From Paenibacillus sacheonensis (GTDB taxonomy: Bacteria > Bacillota > Bacilli > Paenibacillales > Paenibacillaceae): a stretch of 64,000 bases of DNA. The stretch's first letter is position 1. Each line of letters opens with the position of its first letter. The stretch lies in the NCBI RefSeq assembly GCF_009909195.1, contig NZ_JAAAMU010000017.1, forward strand, positions 1-64,000, in the 5' to 3' direction. A program made the position numbers and the translations under genes. Under the pieces are notes generated by a model. The model saw nothing but the letters and a program-made list of their open reading frames with translations. It was not told the DNA's origin and did no database searches. This document shows, piece after piece, positions 54,905 to 64,000 of this stretch.

Positions 54905-56041
54905 TTACCGATCGTTGTTTCGACGATTGCGGAGAAAGGCAGGAATGTCCAGTTGGTCGCTGGAGACCGGCGTTCCGAACGGCTTAGGGCCGTTGCCGGC
55001 AGATGGCTGCTGACGCTGCGGTTCGCTTGCCGCCGGCGCTTCGTTGTGCTGGTGGCCTGCTGCAGGACGACGAGCCTGCGACGAATCGCGATGCTCGAAG
55101 CCTGTCGCGATCACCGTGACTTTGATTTCTTCTTTCAAGTTATCGTCGAAGTTTGCGCCGAAAATCATGTTGACGTCCGGATCGGAAGCGGAGATGACGA
55201 TCTCGGCCGCTTCATTCACTTCGTACAGCGACAGGTTAGAACCGCCTGTAATGCTCATAATGATGCCGCGAGCACCATCGATCGACGTTTCCAGCAAGGG
55301 ACTTTGAATCGCTTTGCGCGCCGCTTCCGCAGCGCGGTTCTCCCCGGTCGCGATGCCGATGCCCATCAGTGCGGAACCGCGTTCCGTCATGATCGTCTTT
55401 ACGTCCGCGAAATCGAGGTTGATGAGTCCCGGTACGGCGATCAGTTCGGAGATACCTTGAACCGCTTGCTTCAAAACGTTATCCGCTTCGCGGAACGCTT
55501 CGAGCATCGGCGTTTTCTTGTCGACGATTTCGAGCAACCGGTCGTTCGGAATGACGATCAGCGTATCTACCTTTTCTTTCAATGCTTCGATGCCGAGCTC
55601 GGCTTGTCCGGAGCGTTTACGCCCTTCGAACGTAAACGGACGCGTTACGACGCCGACGGTCAGCGCGCCGCATTCGCGCGCGATCTCCGCAATGACCGGC
55701 GCGGCGCCGGTACCGGTTCCACCGCCCATGCCCGCCGTCACGAATACCATATCCGCGCCTTTGAGCGTGTTCATGACGGTTTCGCGGGATTCTTCCGCCG
55801 CTTTCTTGCCGACTTCCGGATTGGCGCCTGCACCGAGCCCTCGCGTCAGCTTATCGCCGATTTGCAGCTTCTGCTCCGACTTGGCCATATGCAGCGCCTG
55901 CGCGTCCGTGTTCACCGTAATAAACTCGACGCCGCGAACGCCGTTCTCAATCATCCGGTTAACGGCATTGCTGCCGCCGCCGCCAACGCCGATGACTTTG
56001 ATTTGTGCCATCTGCTCCATTTCGAAATCAAATTCCAACAT
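54905..56041 (-). CDS. ftsZ: Cell division GTPase FtsZ
   Basis: 378 residues. GTP-binding signature [11 protein letters not shown]7 loop N-L-D-F-A-D-V, and the C-terminal tail D-I-P-A-F-L-R-N-R that binds FtsA and SepF. Forms the Z-ring. Confidence 0.96.
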   Translation of the reverse strand: MLEFDFEMEQMAQIKVIGVGGGGSNAVNRMIENGVRGVEFITVNTDAQALHMAKSEQKLQIGDKLTRGLGAGANPEVGKKAAEESRETVMNTLKGADMVFVTAGMGGGTGTGAAPVIAEIARECGALTVGVVTRPFTFEGRKRSGQAELGIEALKEKVDTLIVIPNDRLLEIVDKKTPMLEAFREADNVLKQAVQGISELIAVPGLINLDFADVKTIMTERGSALMGIGIATGENRAAEAARKAIQSPLLETSIDGARGIIMSITGGSNLSLYEVNEAAEIVISASDPDVNMIFGANFDDNLKEEIKVTVIATGFEHRDSSQARRPAAGHQHNEAPAASEPQRQQPSAGNGPKPFGTPVSSDQLDIPAFLRNRRNNDR

Positions 56042-56056
56042 GCTGTGGTCCCCCGA

Positions 56057-57301
56057 TCAGATAAATTCACTAAACATATTTTTCAAACGCTCGAAAAGGC
56101 CGGGCTTCGAGGGAGAATTAGTTGGGCTAGCTTTCTTGCTTGCGCTCTTCTTCGGTATAGATACATTACGGCCCCGCATATATTTGGAAACATATTGTAT
56201 CATGCCGACGCCGCTCGTGAAAGCCGGATCGCGGACGCCGATATAATCCGGCACCGCAATGCGCACGCTCGCTTCCAATTCATGCTGAGCAAGCGGAAGC
56301 GTACCCGCCATCGTAACGGTACCGCCCGTAAGCACATACCCGTTGATTTTGTCGCCGTAGCCCAAACGTCTTACTTCCTGACGGATCAAGTGGAAGATTT
56401 CCTGCATCCGCGGCTCAATGATATTGGCAAGATCAACCTGGGTGAATTCCTTCTCCACGTTGCTGCCCATGCGCATGACCTTGAACTTCTGGTCTTCCGC
56501 CGCGTCGTCCACGAGGGCGCAGCCGAATTTCTGCTTGATCTTCTCGGCTTGCTCCGTCTGCGTCCGAAGTCCGTAAGAGATATCGCTAGTCACGTATTCG
56601 CCGCCGACGGGCAGCGTTGCGGTAGCGACGATACTTCCTTGCTCGAAAATAGCAATCGTGCTGGAGCCAGCGCCAATATCGGCAAGCACGGTGCCCATCA
56701 TTTTCTCATCTTTGGTCAGCGACATTTGGCCGGATGCCAGAGACATAAGGATAATGCCCGAAATCCGCAAGTTCGCTTTCTCCACGCACCGGACTAAGTT
56801 ATGTATCGCTGTTTTTGCTCCGGTTACGACAGTCGCTTCCACTTCCAAGCGTACGCCGATCATGCCGCGCGGATCGGATATGCCTTCAAGGCCGTCTACC
56901 AAATATTGCTTCGGCACCAGATTAATGATTTCGCGTTCAGGAGGCAGTGCGACGACTTTCGCCGCATGCTGGACACGATCAATATCTTCTTCGCCGATCT
57001 CACGGTCTTCGTTGGAAATCGCGACAACGCCGTGATTCGTCTGCAAACCGATATGATTGCCCTGAATGCCTACGTAAACATCGCTTATTTGTATATCGAC
57101 CATCCGCTCGGCATGGTCAATGGCGCTGCGTATCGAAGCGACGGTTTGGTCGATATCAACGATAGCTCCTTTGCGTATACCTTCCGAGTCGGCAGATCCA
57201 ACTCCAATAATATTAATGACGCCGTTATTCACTTCGCCAATAATAGCACGAACCTTGGATGTACCGATGTCCAAACTGACGATGATGTCATTGCTGCTCA
57301 A
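56057..57301 (-). CDS. ftsA: Cell division protein FtsA
   Basis: 414 residues from a TTG at 57301 (CGGAGGTG upstream). Actin-like ATPase fold (S-L-D-I-G-T-S-K-V), 1C domain, and the C-terminal amphipathic helix (L-F-E-R-L-K-N-M-F). Anchors FtsZ to the membrane. Confidence 0.94.
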   Translation of the reverse strand: MSSNDIIVSLDIGTSKVRAIIGEVNNGVINIIGVGSADSEGIRKGAIVDIDQTVASIRSAIDHAERMVDIQISDVYVGIQGNHIGLQTNHGVVAISNEDREIGEEDIDRVQHAAKVVALPPEREIINLVPKQYLVDGLEGISDPRGMIGVRLEVEATVVTGAKTAIHNLVRCVEKANLRISGIILMSLASGQMSLTKDEKMMGTVLADIGAGSSTIAIFEQGSIVATATLPVGGEYVTSDISYGLRTQTEQAEKIKQKFGCALVDDAAEDQKFKVMRMGSNVEKEFTQVDLANIIEPRMQEIFHLIRQEVRRLGYGDKINGYVLTGGTVTMAGTLPLAQHELEASVRIAVPDYIGVRDPAFTSGVGMIQYVSKYMRGRNVSIPKKSASKKASPTNSPSKPGLFERLKNMFSEFI

Positions 57302-57371
57302 CCTCTGGCACCTCCGTTTCAACATTAATAAGGTACGATTTCTTGCCGTGTCTGTGTATGCATTTCTTCTT

Positions 57372-57398
57372 ATTCAACGCAGTACTCATTTTCCCTCT
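57372..57398 (-). promoter_or_regulatory. SigH-type promoter upstream of ftsA
   Basis: On the minus strand, AGAGGGAAA (57390-57398) and GTTGAAT (57372-57378) with an 11-bp spacer match the SigH consensus RnAGGAwWW / RnnGAAT at all but one position. Bacillus subtilis also drives ftsAZ from a SigH promoter. It is 70 bp before the ftsA start. Confidence 0.45.
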
Positions 57399-57532
57399 TT
57401 TTTCAACAATTTTTTCAATATTTTATTCATTCTGCCGGAAGCGCCTGACGCTTGTCCGGAATCGTCACATTCGAAAAAAATGCAAAGGGGTCAAATAAAT
57501 CTACATAAATAAAATTCTATCATTCTTTGATG

Positions 57533-58297
57533 CTATTGAGTAGTCTCTTTTTGCGTAACGGCGCTATTTTCCGCCTCTTCGGGAACGAATGGCGCATATT
57601 TGTCCGCAAGCAGCAGCGTTATCATGCCGGGCGGCTGAATTTCGATGACGGCATTCATCGTCGCGATCTTCTCGGGCAGCAAGGAGACCGCCGTTATGAC
57701 CTCGAACCGCGTTCTGGTGTAAATTTGGATACGGTCGGGATACGACTGCGACGGATCCGGGCTGATCTCGGAAAAATCAGACAACGCTTCGTCGGGAATG
57801 GACGCAAGCGCCTTGCAAAGCTCTGCAAGCACGGGGTCGTTTGCCTTCCAGCCCGATAATACCGGCTTGTCGACAAGCGCGTCGGTTCCTGCCGGAACCG
57901 CGATTCCGTTCGCCAAAACGGCGGATAGTTCTCCTTTATTCGACAAGGAGTAAGCGACGGTCTCGTATTCCTGTACGTGTATCGTTATGCTGCCCGGGAA
58001 CGATTTGGTGACGGTCACGCTCTTGACCGGCTTCAAAGTACGGATTCTTCCTTCGATATCGGCGGACGACGTAGCGAAGAAAGAGTCCCCTGCGACGATG
58101 CCGGCCGTTTTGCGGAGATCGACGGCTTGCAAGTACTTCTGGCCTTCGACCGTCACGGTCGACACCTTGCTGATGGATGAGTTGAAGAACAGCACGCCCA
58201 ACAGGACGATGAAAAGCAGAACGAGCACCGCCAGCAGTTTCTTGCCGACCCTGCGCCGTTTGACTGGTTCCCGCAGAACGGGCATCTTCTCATGCAT
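57533..58297 (-). CDS. divIB: Cell division protein DivIB/FtsQ
   Basis: 254 residues. A cytoplasmic basic N-terminus (R-R-R-V-G-K-K), one membrane helix, then a POTRA domain (V-S-T-V-T-V-E-G) and FtsQ beta domain. Divisome scaffold. Confidence 0.9.
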   Translation of the reverse strand: MHEKMPVLREPVKRRRVGKKLLAVLVLLFIVLLGVLFFNSSISKVSTVTVEGQKYLQAVDLRKTAGIVAGDSFFATSSADIEGRIRTLKPVKSVTVTKSFPGSITIHVQEYETVAYSLSNKGELSAVLANGIAVPAGTDALVDKPVLSGWKANDPVLAELCKALASIPDEALSDFSEISPDPSQSYPDRIQIYTRTRFEVITAVSLLPEKIATMNAVIEIQPPGMITLLLADKYAPFVPEEAENSAVTQKETTQ

Positions 58298-58391
58298 GGC
58301 TAGTCCCCTATTCGTATAAACGCAAACGGCTTCCCGCCGCCATATGGGCTGGAGCCGCTCACGCGATCTCTATCTTGTTCCGCATGCTGTC

Positions 58392-59672
58392 TTAAGGCAC
58401 GACCGTATTGTTGGGAATGGGTGAGAAGCGGGAAATTCTGGCGCCCAGCCGACCTAGCATCGTCTCGATCCGGTCGTAACCGCGGTCGATATGATGAACC
58501 TGCTCTACGACCGTCTTGCCTTGCGCGGCAAGGCCTGCGATTACGAGTGCCGCTCCTGCGCGCAAATCCGTCGCTTCCACCGTAGCGCCGTAGAGTCTGG
58601 AAACGCCGCGCACGATGGCGGAGCTGAGATCCACGCGAATATCGGCCCCCATGCGGGCGAGCTCGTCGACATGCTTGAATCGGCTTTCGAAGATCGTTTC
58701 CTTCATGATGCTCACGCCGTCGGCCAAAGCTAGCAAAACCATGATTTGCGATTGCAGATCGGTCGGAAATGCCGGGTAAGGCGAGGTGACGATCCGGTCG
58801 ATCGCTTTGGGACGCGAAGCGGTTCCCACCTTGATTATATCATCGTCAACCGCTATTTGAACACCTGTGCGCCGAAGCACATGGATGAGAGAGGTAAGAT
58901 GCGAAGGGCAAGTATTAAGCAGCGTGACCTGTCCGCGGGTCGCCGCCGCCGCTACCATGACCGTCCCCGTCACGATCCGGTCAGGGATGACTTGGTACCT
59001 GCAAGGCTCCAGCCTTTCTACGCCTTCCACCGTTATCGTATCCGTACCGGCGCCGATGATCTTCGCGCCCATCCGGTTAAGGAAATGCTGCAAATCTTGA
59101 ATCTCCGGTTCCCTTGCCGCATTGCTGATCGTCGTCAGCCCTTCCGCAAGGACAGCAGCCATCATGATGTTCTCCGTTGCGCCGACACTAGGGAAATCCA
59201 AATGAATTTCCGCGCCTCTCAATTTCTTCGCGTAGCAAACGATGCGGCTTCCGTCTTCTTCGATTTCAGCGCCCAGAGCTTGCAGGCCGCTCAAATGCAA
59301 ATCGAATTTGCGTTCACCGATCGCGCAGCCGCCAGGCTGATAAATCGTCACTTCGCCGAACCTAGCCAACAGCGGCCCCATCAGAAAGATAGAGGAACGC
59401 ATTTGACGCATCAGCGCTTCAGGAATGTGGGAGGAATGCAGGCTTGACGTATCGAGCAGCACGGTCTGGTCCTCGTGCTCCGCCCGGCAGCCAAGTTCGC
59501 GCAAAATGTTCAGCATGACGTCGATGTCCAGCAGCTTGGGCACGTGATCGATCGTCACTTTTCCTTCTACCAGCATACTTGCAGCTAAAATCGGCAAAGC
59601 GGCATTTTTCGCGCCTTGGATAACAATGGTTCCTGAGAGAGGTTTCCCACCTTCAATCACCAATTTGTCCAA
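58392..59672 (-). CDS. murA: UDP-N-acetylglucosamine 1-carboxyvinyltransferase
   Basis: 426 residues; TTG start with GGAGGTG upstream. The catalytic Cys is in P-G-G-C-A-I-G. First committed step of peptidoglycan synthesis, and the fosfomycin target. Placed between murB and divIB. Confidence 0.95.
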   Translation of the reverse strand: MDKLVIEGGKPLSGTIVIQGAKNAALPILAASMLVEGKVTIDHVPKLLDIDVMLNILRELGCRAEHEDQTVLLDTSSLHSSHIPEALMRQMRSSIFLMGPLLARFGEVTIYQPGGCAIGERKFDLHLSGLQALGAEIEEDGSRIVCYAKKLRGAEIHLDFPSVGATENIMMAAVLAEGLTTISNAAREPEIQDLQHFLNRMGAKIIGAGTDTITVEGVERLEPCRYQVIPDRIVTGTVMVAAAATRGQVTLLNTCPSHLTSLIHVLRRTGVQIAVDDDIIKVGTASRPKAIDRIVTSPYPAFPTDLQSQIMVLLALADGVSIMKETIFESRFKHVDELARMGADIRVDLSSAIVRGVSRLYGATVEATDLRAGAALVIAGLAAQGKTVVEQVHHIDRGYDRIETMLGRLGARISRFSPIPNNTVVP

Positions 59673-59687
59673 TTTATCACCTCCGAA

Positions 59688-60593
59688 TTACCGCTCACCC
59701 ACAACCAATACCTCCGCTACCAGCTCAATGCCGTATTGATCCGATATGGTTTCTTGTATGGTCTTCATCAGGGTGAGGACATCTTCAGCTGTCGCTTGCC
59801 CGGTGTTGACAATGAAATTGGCGTGCTGCGTGGAGACTTCCGCGCCACCTTGTCGCATACCCTTTAATCCGGCTTCTTGAATCAGCCTCGCGGCATGATC
59901 GTTGGGCGGATTTCGAAATACGCTTCCTGCGCATGCCGCCGTTAAAGGCTGGGTATCGAGCCGACGTTGTTTATACGCGGCCAAGGCGGCCGAGATTTCG
60001 ACCCGGTCCCCTTCTTCCAGCTCGAACACGGCCTCCGTCACGATGCCCGGCCTTTCGTGAAGGCAGGAATGACGATAGGCAAACGACATTTCTTCTGCCC
60101 CGTAGCGAACCAATTCCCCTGTTTCCAGCACAATGTCAGCTGATTTGAATATACGTGACACGTCAGACCCATGGGCGCCAGCGTTCATGTAGACGGCTCC
60201 GCCTACGGAGCCGGGAATTCCCCCCGCGAACTCCAAGCCCGATAATCCCTTGCGGCTGGCCATCATCGCCAGCTTAATCAAGGAATAGGCGGCTCCCGCA
60301 TAAACGAGTTTGCCGTCGAATCGCACATAATCGAATTCATCGCCCGGTTGAATGACGACGCCCCGGATTCCTTTGTCGCTGACAAGCAAGTTGGAACCGC
60401 GTCCGAGATTGGTCCACTCCAGCCCATGTTCATGTAGCAACCGGACGACCGATACCAGCTGGTCTTGCGTCCGCGGAATGATAAGCACATCCGCAGGGCC
60501 CCCGATTTTCCATGTCGTGTACGCTGCCAGCGGTTCGTTAAATTTGACGCTGCCTGCGTCGATTTCACGTAAATCCGCTATAAACTGCTTCAT
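59688..60593 (-). CDS. murB: UDP-N-acetylenolpyruvoylglucosamine reductase
   Basis: 301 residues from the ATG at 60593 with AAAGGAGG upstream. FAD motif (N-L-G-R-G-S-N-L-L-V, G-G-A-V-Y-M-N-A-G-A-H-G) and the second catalytic segment with Ser in A-G-S-V-F-R-N-P. Makes UDP-MurNAc. Confidence 0.95.
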   Translation of the reverse strand: MKQFIADLREIDAGSVKFNEPLAAYTTWKIGGPADVLIIPRTQDQLVSVVRLLHEHGLEWTNLGRGSNLLVSDKGIRGVVIQPGDEFDYVRFDGKLVYAGAAYSLIKLAMMASRKGLSGLEFAGGIPGSVGGAVYMNAGAHGSDVSRIFKSADIVLETGELVRYGAEEMSFAYRHSCLHERPGIVTEAVFELEEGDRVEISAALAAYKQRRLDTQPLTAACAGSVFRNPPNDHAARLIQEAGLKGMRQGGAEVSTQHANFIVNTGQATAEDVLTLMKTIQETISDQYGIELVAEVLVVGER

Positions 60594-60797
60594 CTGTCGT
60601 ACCTCCTTTTGCTGCAAGCGATTGAAACCTCCAGGCGTTCGTCGCTCCCCCCAGGCGGCTCTTTCCCGGCTTGCCGGCAGCGCTGAGCACTGCTTGCAGC
60701 CAGTCATTCGGCCCTCTGGATGACGGTCACGATTATGCTGTATACTATGCCTTCCCGCACAGGAGTGTGACAATCGCCTATTTGACAGGCAGTGCGC

Positions 60798-61907
60798 TTA
60801 CTTCTTCCTCGCCAGCCGCTTCAGCTCGCTTACGATCAGCGCCGCCGAATCGGGCATGCCAAGAGCCAGTGCCGCCTCGCCCATCTTCGTATGGATATCT
60901 TTATTCATCATGATGCGGCTGATTCTTCCGAACAGCTCCGCACCGTTCAACTCTCGTTCGCGGATCATCTCGGCCGCCCCCGCGTCCGCCAAGCTTCGGG
61001 CATTCGCCTCTTGGTGGTTGTTCGTCACGTTCGGGGACGGAATCAGGATGGACGGAATGCCAAGCGCCGTAATCTCCGCAAGCGAAGATGCGCCCGACCG
61101 TCCGACGACGAGCTGCGAGGCCGCCAGCACTTCCGGCATGCGATGCAGATACGGCAGTACCTGCAGCGTCGCCGGAAGCCGGGGCTCGCGCGCCCGAATC
61201 CGTTCCATCGTATGCTCGTAATAGCTTTCGCCGGTAACAAACACAAAATGGACGCCTGGCAGCCGCCCCAGCAGCGGTACCATGTCCACCATGACATCGT
61301 TTATCGCCTTGGCTCCCCGGCTCCCGCCGACCAGCAGGACGATCCGGCTCCCAACCGGGATACCGAGATGGGCAAAGCCTTGTTTCTTATCGGCACGCAC
61401 GACGTTCGTCGCGCAGGGATTTCCGGTATACAGGGTGCTTCGCGAGCGCTTGAACTGCGACAGCGCTTCCTCGAAGCTGACCGCCACGCTGTCCGCGTAG
61501 CGGGATAGAAATTGATTGGTCAAGCCCGCAACGGCGTTCTGCTCGTGAATCAGCGTGGGAATGCCAAGCTTGGCAGCCGCGTAGAGCACGGGACCGCATA
61601 CGTAGCCGCCGGTTCCGACGACAACGTCGGGCTTGAAGCCGCGCAGCAGCTGCTTTGAGCGGCGGACGCCGGATAGAAATCGCATGACGGTCCGCACGTT
61701 ATCGTAGGACAGCTTGCGTTTGAACCCGGTAATCTCGACGGGCTCGAAGGCGATGCCTTGGGCCGGAACGATTCGGCTCTCCAGCCCTTTCGGAGATCCG
61801 ATATAAAGCAGGGACGAACCCGGCTCCGCCTCCATCGCCTGCTTGCCGATCGCAAGCGCGGGATAGATGTGGCCGCCGGTTCCGCCGCCCGATAATACGA
61901 TACGCAT
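60798..61907 (-). CDS. murG: MurG GlcNAc transferase
   Basis: 369 residues. N-terminal G-G-G-T-G-G-H-I-Y-P and C-terminal G-R-S-G-A-S-S-L-A-E motifs. Forms lipid II on the inner face of the membrane. Confidence 0.95.
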   Translation of the reverse strand: MRIVLSGGGTGGHIYPALAIGKQAMEAEPGSSLLYIGSPKGLESRIVPAQGIAFEPVEITGFKRKLSYDNVRTVMRFLSGVRRSKQLLRGFKPDVVVGTGGYVCGPVLYAAAKLGIPTLIHEQNAVAGLTNQFLSRYADSVAVSFEEALSQFKRSRSTLYTGNPCATNVVRADKKQGFAHLGIPVGSRIVLLVGGSRGAKAINDVMVDMVPLLGRLPGVHFVFVTGESYYEHTMERIRAREPRLPATLQVLPYLHRMPEVLAASQLVVGRSGASSLAEITALGIPSILIPSPNVTNNHQEANARSLADAGAAEMIRERELNGAELFGRISRIMMNKDIHTKMGEAALALGMPDSAALIVSELKRLARKK

Positions 61908-61914
61908 AGGTAGC

Positions 61915-63012
61915 TCACCTCGAATAACGGGATATATTAAGCAAAATGCCGAGCGCGGTCAGCAGCAGGGTTAACGACGAGCCTCCGTAGCTGACAAGCG
62001 GCAGCGTGATGCCCGTTACGGGAAGCATGCCGATGACGACGCCGATATTGATGAAGACTTGAACGGCTACGATGCCGATGATACCGACCGCGAGCAGGCT
62101 GCCGAACGTGTCCGGAGCTGCAATGGCAGTGCGCATGCCGCGCCATAATAAAATGCCGAACAGCAGGATGATCGCCGCTCCGCCGATAAAGCCGAGCTCC
62201 TCCGAAAGAATCGAAAAGATGAAATCGGTCTGGGGCTCAGGCAAGTAATTGAATTTCTGGCGGCTCATGCCGAGGCCGAGGCCGACGAGACCGCCCGGTC
62301 CGATCGCGTACAGCGATTGAATCGATTGATAGCCGGCGCCGAGCGGATCCGCCCACGGATCGAGAAAGGCCGTGATCCGCTGCAGCCGGTATGGCGCGGC
62401 CGCAATAAGGCCGACGAGGCCGGCGACACCGACCAGCGCGAGCGAGCCGAGATGGCGGATGCGCGCGCCCGCCGTATAAATGATGAGCAGCGAGGCGCCG
62501 ATCATGACGGCCCCCGTTCCGAGATCCGGCTGCAGCATGATGAGGCCGAATGCCAGCCCGAGAATGCCGAGCGGGGGCAGAAGACCTTTGGTGAACTGCG
62601 TGACGGCCTGCTGCTTCTCGGAAAGCAGTTTCGCTAGAAAGATCACCATGGCCAGCTTCATGAATTCAGACGGCTGGATGCCGAAGGAGCTGATGCCGAG
62701 CCAGCTGCGGGCGCCGCCGCGAACGACCCCGATGCCCGGAATCAGTACGATCAACAGCATGCCGAAGCAAATAAACAGGCCGTATTTCGCCCACTTCTTC
62801 CAAATCCAATAATCCGCGTTCATCGTGGCGACCATCGCCCCGATCCCCAGCGCGGCAAAGAGCAGCTGGCGCTTCACGTAATAGAACTTGTCCCCAAAAT
62901 CATGAAACGCCAAAACGGCGCTGGCGCTGTACACCATGACGAGACCGATGGAGAGAATGAGCAGGATCGAAATAATCATCCACATGTCCGGGGCGGACCT
63001 GGCTTTGGCCAT
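61915..63012 (-). CDS. SEDS-family glycosyltransferase FtsW/SpoVE
   Basis: 365 residues from the ATG at 63012 (AGAGGTG upstream). Ten membrane helices, catalytic-site motifs Q-P-D-L-G-T-G and Y-G-G-S-S. Position between murD and murG fits spoVE of Bacillus; FtsW is possible. Septal or spore peptidoglycan polymerase. Confidence 0.92.
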   Translation of the reverse strand: MAKARSAPDMWMIISILLILSIGLVMVYSASAVLAFHDFGDKFYYVKRQLLFAALGIGAMVATMNADYWIWKKWAKYGLFICFGMLLIVLIPGIGVVRGGARSWLGISSFGIQPSEFMKLAMVIFLAKLLSEKQQAVTQFTKGLLPPLGILGLAFGLIMLQPDLGTGAVMIGASLLIIYTAGARIRHLGSLALVGVAGLVGLIAAAPYRLQRITAFLDPWADPLGAGYQSIQSLYAIGPGGLVGLGLGMSRQKFNYLPEPQTDFIFSILSEELGFIGGAAIILLFGILLWRGMRTAIAAPDTFGSLLAVGIIGIVAVQVFINIGVVIGMLPVTGITLPLVSYGGSSLTLLLTALGILLNISRYSR

Positions 63013-63057
63013 ATATCGAACACCTCTTGCAAGCTGAAGTAGGGACATGCCCCCTAC

Positions 63058-64000
63058 TTACAAGTTATGCGCCGATTGCTTAAACATTCGCCCTCGCGTC
63101 TCGTAGGATGTAAACATGTCCCAGCTCGCGCAGGCCGGCGACAGCAGGACGATATCGCCCGGCTCCGCAAGGCCTGCCGCTTCTTGGACCGCAAGGCGCA
63201 GGGTGCTCTCGGCATCCTCCTCAGGTTCGACTACTTTGACGGCCGTTAAACCTGCCTTGCCCGCGACCGCCGCGATCTTGGCGCGCGTCTCGCCGAGCGA
63301 GACGACCGCTTTCACCTGGTCGCGGAAATGCGGCAGCAGCTCCATGTAGTCCGATCCGCGGTCAAGACCGCCCGCGACCAGCACGATTCGCGGCGGCAGC
63401 GAGCGCAGCGCGATGATGGTAGCCGTAGGGTTCGTCGCTTTGGAATCGTTGTAATAGGCCACGCCGTCGCGTTCGCGAACGTACTCGAGCCGGTGCTCGA
63501 ATCCGCGGAACTCCCGGAGCGGTTCCGTCAACGAGCCTGCCGAAGCGCCGGCCGCAAGGCAAGCCGCGATCGCGGCCATCGCGTTCGCCGCATTGTGGCG
63601 GCCCGGAATGCCGAGCTCCGCGACGCCGATAATGACGCGTTCGCCGCCTTCCTTATCGCGCCAAACGATATTGCGCACGGCGTCTCCGATCGGCGCGCTC
63701 AGTTCCGCCGGATAAGCCGGGGTCACGCATAGGCCGTAAGGCAGCTCTTCGGTCACCGAAAACGGGATGATGCTCGCTTGCAGCTTGCCCGAATTCATCA
63801 GATCCCGGCATACGGGGTCATCGGCATTCAGCACGGCGATGTCGTCCTTCGTCTGGTTGGCGAACAGCTTGGCCTTGGACGCGATGTAATCCTCCATGCC
63901 GCCATGATAATCCAAATGCGTCTCCACGATGTTGAGCAGCAGCGCGATTCGCGGCCGGAAATCGGTCGTGCCCTTCAGCTGGAAGCTGCTGAGCTCCGCC
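63058..64000 (-). CDS. murD: UDP-N-acetylmuramoylalanine-D-glutamate ligase (partial)
   Basis: At least 313 residues visible; the N-terminus, with the ATP-binding loop, is outside the window. The frame continues to the edge (E-L-S-S-F-Q-L, then N-I-V-E-T-H-L-D-Y-H-G). Mur ligase motifs (H-N-A-A-N-A-M-A-A, N-D-S-K-A-T-N-P-T) are seen. Adds D-Glu to UDP-MurNAc-Ala. Confidence 0.94.
   Translation of the reverse strand, partial: AELSSFQLKGTTDFRPRIALLLNIVETHLDYHGGMEDYIASKAKLFANQTKDDIAVLNADDPVCRDLMNSGKLQASIIPFSVTEELPYGLCVTPAYPAELSAPIGDAVRNIVWRDKEGGERVIIGVAELGIPGRHNAANAMAAIAACLAAGASAGSLTEPLREFRGFEHRLEYVRERDGVAYYNDSKATNPTATIIALRSLPPRIVLVAGGLDRGSDYMELLPHFRDQVKAVVSLGETRAKIAAVAGKAGLTAVKVVEPEEDAESTLRLAVQEAAGLAEPGDIVLLSPACASWDMFTSYETRGRMFKQSAHNL

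Overview
The window is bacterial DNA from an endospore-forming Firmicute. It is most likely a member of the Paenibacillaceae (Paenibacillus or Cohnella type). This rests on the sporulation sigma factors SigE and SigG with SpoIIGA, the ylm/divIVA and mur/fts clusters, a PyrR-attenuated pyr operon and an LL-diaminopimelate aminotransferase. The genus is an inference. Two compositions are visible: an AT-rich accessory segment (about 1-12,900) and a GC-richer core segment (about 12,945-64,000).

Accessory segment (1-12.9 kb): this looks like the end of a prophage or integrative element. It holds a large tail/baseplate-type protein with three internal repeats and a possible proteasome-like (Ntn-hydrolase) head, a partner beta-structured protein, a small XRE-type regulator, an HNH homing endonuclease, a superfamily 2 helicase and a protein resembling DnaA domain I alone. 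Further genes encode a coiled-coil protein, a zinc-ribbon protein, a lipoprotein, a NERD-domain protein and a tyrosine integrase. Several genes are decayed: a small ORF with two in-frame TAA codons, and a frameshifted member of a GC-richer two-gene unit. The element ends beside three tRNA genes (fMet, Ile2 or Met, Leu), next to the integrase. The integrase start is preceded by a strong terminator-like hairpin that contains its ribosome binding site.

Core segment: 13.3-20.8 kb carries a five-gene export operon. It encodes two ATPases (one fused to an AbrB-like domain), a membrane-fusion lipoprotein, a large FtsX-type permease and a solute-binding lipoprotein. From 21.1 to 23.9 kb lies an ABC-2 transporter operon behind a leader that looks like a ykkC-superfamily riboswitch. 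From 24.6 to 33.6 kb is pyrR-B-C-carA-carB-pyrF-pyrE with a PyrR attenuator; pyrK and pyrD are not in it. Then come dapL, an RluD-type pseudouridine synthase, lspA, a DksA/YteA-like gene, a small membrane protein gene and ileS (eukaryote-like type) under an isoleucine T-box. These are followed by divIVA-ylmH-ylmG-sepF-ylmE-ylmD-ylmC and sigG.

From 46.7 to 52.7 kb a GntR-controlled ABC operon and metNIQ lie between sigG and sigE, which are adjacent in Bacillus subtilis. The window ends with sigE-spoIIGA, ftsZ-ftsA, divIB, murA, murB, murG, ftsW/spoVE and the 3' part of murD. Almost all core genes are on the minus strand.
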